DNA of 64,000 nucleotides, taken from positions 2,170,001 through 2,234,000 of the forward strand of contig CAVSMH010000006.1 of the NCBI GenBank assembly GCA_963728965.1, read 5' to 3'. The DNA comes from DASQZT01 sp963728965 (lineage in GTDB: Bacteria; Acidobacteriota; Terriglobia; Bryobacterales; Bryobacteraceae). This document shows positions 61,826-64,000 of the stretch, one piece after another. The notes beneath the pieces are model-generated. The model saw only the letters and a program-made list of their open reading frames with translations. It did not search any database and was not told the DNA's origin. Positions within the stretch are counted from its first letter, which is position 1. Each line of letters starts with the position of its first letter. The translations under genes and the position numbers were made by a program.

Positions 61826-62545
61826 TCAATGCGCTTCGGGAGCGGTCTGCTCGGGAGCGGTGACGCCCGGCGGCAACTCCAGGATGCGGATGTTGCGGAA
61901 GTAGATCTTCGCGCCTTCCGACTCCATACAGATGTAGCCCTTTTTCTGGGTGGCGCGGCTGATGCCGTTGACGAACTTGCCGTTGACCGCGAGCTTGATG
62001 ACTCCATCGACGGCCACGACGTCGTACGTGTTCCATTCGCCGCGGCCCTTGCAGCGGTTTTCGATGGACATGCTGCGTTCGCCGCGCGGGTTGTCGGGCA
62101 CGGTCTTCAGCTTGCCGACGCCGAACAATTCGCCGTGCACGTAAGCGACTGGAGGCACCCTGCCGTTCCGGGTATTGAGCTTGGGCCAGTCGAGCTCGAG
62201 CATCTGCACTTCGACGCCGTCGGGGAACGGGCTGCCGGGATTGGGGTTGGGACCGCTCCACAAGAACATGCCCGAGTTGCCGCCGGGCTCGGTGTGCATC
62301 CATTCGACGTGGAGCAGGTAGTTCTCATACTGGCGGGCGGTGCGCATGACGCCGATGGGATGGCCGGAGCAGACGAGCATACCGTTGTCGACGCTCCAGG
62401 TGTTTTGGGCGGTATTGACATTCACCCAGCCGGTGAGGTCCTTGCCGTTGAAGAGGTCGCGGAACTCGGGGAGCGCGTCGGCGGGAGCGCCGCGGGCCGC
62501 GAGGAGAAGCCACGATATGAGAACCACGCCGGCAAATCGCTTCAT
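61826..62545 (-). CDS. DUF1080 (3-keto-disaccharide hydrolase-like) exported protein
   Basis: The product has 239 residues with signal peptide MKRFAGVVLISWLLLAARG. Typical DUF1080 features: FRDLFNGKDLTGWVNVN, VDNGMLVCSGH, GGNSGMFLWSG, EVQMLELDW, and KGYICMESEGAKIYFRNIRI at the end. Some members cleave 3-keto sugars made by Gfo/Idh/MocA enzymes, which are present in this window; the link is inferred. GGAGG stands 9 bases before the ATG at 62545. Confidence 0.9.
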   Translation of the reverse strand: MKRFAGVVLISWLLLAARGAPADALPEFRDLFNGKDLTGWVNVNTAQNTWSVDNGMLVCSGHPIGVMRTARQYENYLLHVEWMHTEPGGNSGMFLWSGPNPNPGSPFPDGVEVQMLELDWPKLNTRNGRVPPVAYVHGELFGVGKLKTVPDNPRGERSMSIENRCKGRGEWNTYDVVAVDGVIKLAVNGKFVNGISRATQKKGYICMESEGAKIYFRNIRILELPPGVTAPEQTAPEAH

Positions 62546-62647
62546 GGAGTACCACCTCCGGAAACCACCGATGATTCTAGCGCAGCGGGGAAGGGGCGGG
62601 TGGAACCCGCGGCCGCGGTACGCCTTGTATGATCGTTAGGTGCGCCC

Positions 62648-63439
62648 GTGAGCTCGACCAAGCCCCATCGCCTGCTTTCGGAAGAACGGCGGAGGAAGAT
62701 CCGCGACCTCCTGGAGAAAGAGGGCCGGGTCACCGTCGCGGACCTGGTGTCGCGTTTCGGAGTTTCTTCGGTGACGGCGCGCGGCGACCTGGACGTGCTG
62801 GCCGAGACCGGCGCGCTGCTGCGCTCGCACGGCGGGGCGGTGAGCCGGCTGAACCCGGTTCAGGACTACCCGGTCAGCTTCAAGGAGACGTTGCACCACG
62901 CCGAGAAGGTGCGGATCGGGCAGGCGGCGGCACGGCTATTGGCCTCGAACCACACGGCGATTCTGGATTCGGGAACGACCACGCTGGAAATCGCGCGGCA
63001 GATCAAAATGCTGAAGCTCAAGAGCCTGACGGTGATCACCAACGCACTGAATATCGCCAGCGAACTGGCGGGCGCGCCGGGCGTGGCGCTGATCATGATT
63101 GGCGGGATTCTGCGTCCGGTATCGAATTCGTTCGTCGGGCCGCAGGCGGAACGGATGCTGGCGGATCTGAATGCGGACCACTGTTTTCTGGGCGTGGACG
63201 GCCTGGATCCGGAGACGGGCCCGACGACGCCGGACATTCTGGAGGCGCAATTGAACAACCTGATGATCCGCGTTTCGCGGGAGGTGACGATCGTGGCGGA
63301 CGCCAGCAAGATCGGGCGGCGGAGCCTTTCGTCGATCGGCAGCCTGATGGCGGTGCGGCGGCTGATTACGGACGACCGGATCGACCCGGAAATGACGCGG
63401 GTGCTGGAGGGGAAGGGGCTGGAAGTGGTGGTGGTTTAG
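62648..63439 (+). CDS. DeoR/GlpR-family transcriptional regulator
   Basis: The product has 263 residues. A winged helix at about 12-67 (RRRKIRDLLEKEGRVTVADL, VSSVTARGDLDVLAE) is followed by the DeoR C-terminal sensor domain (AILDSGTTTLEIA, TVITNALNIASELA, DHCFLGVDGLDPE), which binds a sugar phosphate. The start is GTG at 62648. It ends 4 bases inside the convergent ptsI gene. Both may control sugar uptake, but the targets are not visible. Confidence 0.9.
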   Translation: MSSTKPHRLLSEERRRKIRDLLEKEGRVTVADLVSRFGVSSVTARGDLDVLAETGALLRSHGGAVSRLNPVQDYPVSFKETLHHAEKVRIGQAAARLLASNHTAILDSGTTTLEIARQIKMLKLKSLTVITNALNIASELAGAPGVALIMIGGILRPVSNSFVGPQAERMLADLNADHCFLGVDGLDPETGPTTPDILEAQLNNLMIRVSREVTIVADASKIGRRSLSSIGSLMAVRRLITDDRIDPEMTRVLEGKGLEVVVV

Positions 63440-64000
63440 CGGGCACGTTCTAGCAGCAGCTCGCGGACGGCGGCACTGGTTTCCAACGCCAAGGCTTCGG
63501 CGGCGATGGTTTCGGCTTCCGCTACACTCCAGCGCCCAATGGCGTGTTTGAGTGCGGGAATGAGCGGCGCGCTCACGCTGAACTCCGTCAGTCCCAAGCC
63601 CAACAGGAGAGGCGTGGCGAGAGGATCGGCGGCCAGCTCGCCGCAGAGGGTGACGCCGATGGCGGCGAAGCGAGCGGCGGCGATGGCCTGGCGGAGGGTG
63701 CGGAGGACGGCGGGCTGGAAGGGGTCGGCGAGGGGAGCCACGTTGGCATTGGTGCGGTCGGCGGCCATCAGGTACTGGACGAGGTCGTTGGTGCCGATGC
63801 TGAAGGAATGCACTTCGCGCGCCAGTTGGTCGGCCAGGATGACCGCCGAGGGGACCTCGATCATCACACCCACGCGCAAGTGGGGAGCGTGGCCCTGCAC
63901 CTCGGCGAGCACGGCCTTGGCTTCGCGCAACTCGGCGAGGGTGGACACCATGGGGAAGAGGACTTCGACGGGATGCCCGGGGGCAGCGCGGAGAATGGCG
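63436..64000 (-). CDS. ptsI: PTS enzyme I, C-terminal part (5' end outside window)
   Basis: The frame runs beyond the window edge; 188 residues of the C-terminal PEP-binding domain are seen. VLFPMVSTLAELREAK, LRVGVMIEVPSAVILADQLA, FSIGTNDLVQYLMAADRTN and GVTLCGELAADP (with the conserved Cys) all match enzyme I. It transfers phosphate from PEP to HPr. In acidobacteria it may serve a regulatory rather than transport PTS. HPr and EIIA genes would lie upstream, outside the window. Confidence 0.93.
   Translation of the reverse strand, partial: AILRAAPGHPVEVLFPMVSTLAELREAKAVLAEVQGHAPHLRVGVMIEVPSAVILADQLAREVHSFSIGTNDLVQYLMAADRTNANVAPLADPFQPAVLRTLRQAIAAARFAAIGVTLCGELAADPLATPLLLGLGLTEFSVSAPLIPALKHAIGRWSVAEAETIAAEALALETSAAVRELLLERAR

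Noticed and set aside
1..64000. tRNA, rRNA, riboswitch, insertion sequence or prophage genes
   Set aside because: I found no cloverleaf, transposase, integrase or phage structural gene. A covariance-model search would be needed to exclude small RNAs.

Overview
The window is GC-rich bacterial chromosome. The gene content points to an Acidobacteriota member of the Solibacter/Bryobacter type. The strongest hints are two exported proteins ending in a domain resembling the Solibacter C-terminal domain (TIGR03437-like), a von Willebrand-type secreted protein of the acidobacterial kind (TIGR03436-like) directly behind a very large Oar-like TonB-dependent receptor, several Tat-exported Gfo/Idh/MocA oxidoreductases, DUF1080 proteins, and a fused alpha/beta E1 subunit. 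This assignment is inferred from protein families, not from a marker gene. I saw no rRNA, tRNA, CRISPR array or insertion sequence.

Layout. 1-6.9 kb: end of selA, efp, a Gfo/Idh/MocA oxidoreductase, a fused 2-oxoacid dehydrogenase E1, a Cys-rich exported protein and a DUF1080-like protein. 7-12.2 kb: a two-gene unit of TonB receptor and VWA-like protein. 12.3-16.3 kb: a two-gene unit coding for a TIR-domain protein and a membrane-anchored STAND NTPase with a long coiled coil; this is the best candidate for an undescribed conflict or defence system. 16.4-19.3 kb: VanZ-like, PQQ-repeat-like and TMTC-like membrane proteins. 19.4-21.5 kb: a radical SAM protein resembling tetraether or membrane-spanning lipid synthases. 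21.8-24.8 kb: a second Gfo/Idh/MocA oxidoreductase and a second TIGR03437-like protein. 24.9-27.8 kb: one PhoR-like kinase between two PhoB-like regulators. 28-33.5 kb: an RHS/YD-repeat protein overlapping a giant PPC-repeat secreted protein. 33.7-37 kb: a hypothetical protein, an S41 peptidase and an aldo/keto reductase.

37.1-42.4 kb (minus strand) and 51.3-57.0 kb (plus strand) carry two paralogous, oppositely oriented surface modules. Each has a small exported Ig-like protein with a C-terminal membrane segment, followed by a giant protein of 9-11 tandem Ig-like repeats with a shared C-terminal region. Each module also holds one gene broken by a frameshift. Between the modules lie a zinc-ribbon membrane protein, an AsmA-like protein, a methyltransferase, a SIMPL protein, an Rrf2-type Fe-S regulator with a perfect palindrome in its promoter, clpP, and a GH95 glycoside hydrolase that overlaps clpP by 4 bases. 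57-64 kb: a small membrane protein, an FAD-dependent oxidoreductase, a third Gfo/Idh/MocA oxidoreductase, small Lys-rich and TPR proteins, a pentapeptide-repeat protein, another DUF1080 protein, a DeoR-type regulator and the 3' end of ptsI.

Overall this looks like an oligotrophic soil heterotroph: it turns over plant or microbial polysaccharide (GH95, oligogalacturonate-lyase-like, DUF1080, Gfo/Idh/MocA, TonB import), exports many repeat-rich proteins, and may make branched-chain-derived membrane-spanning lipids.
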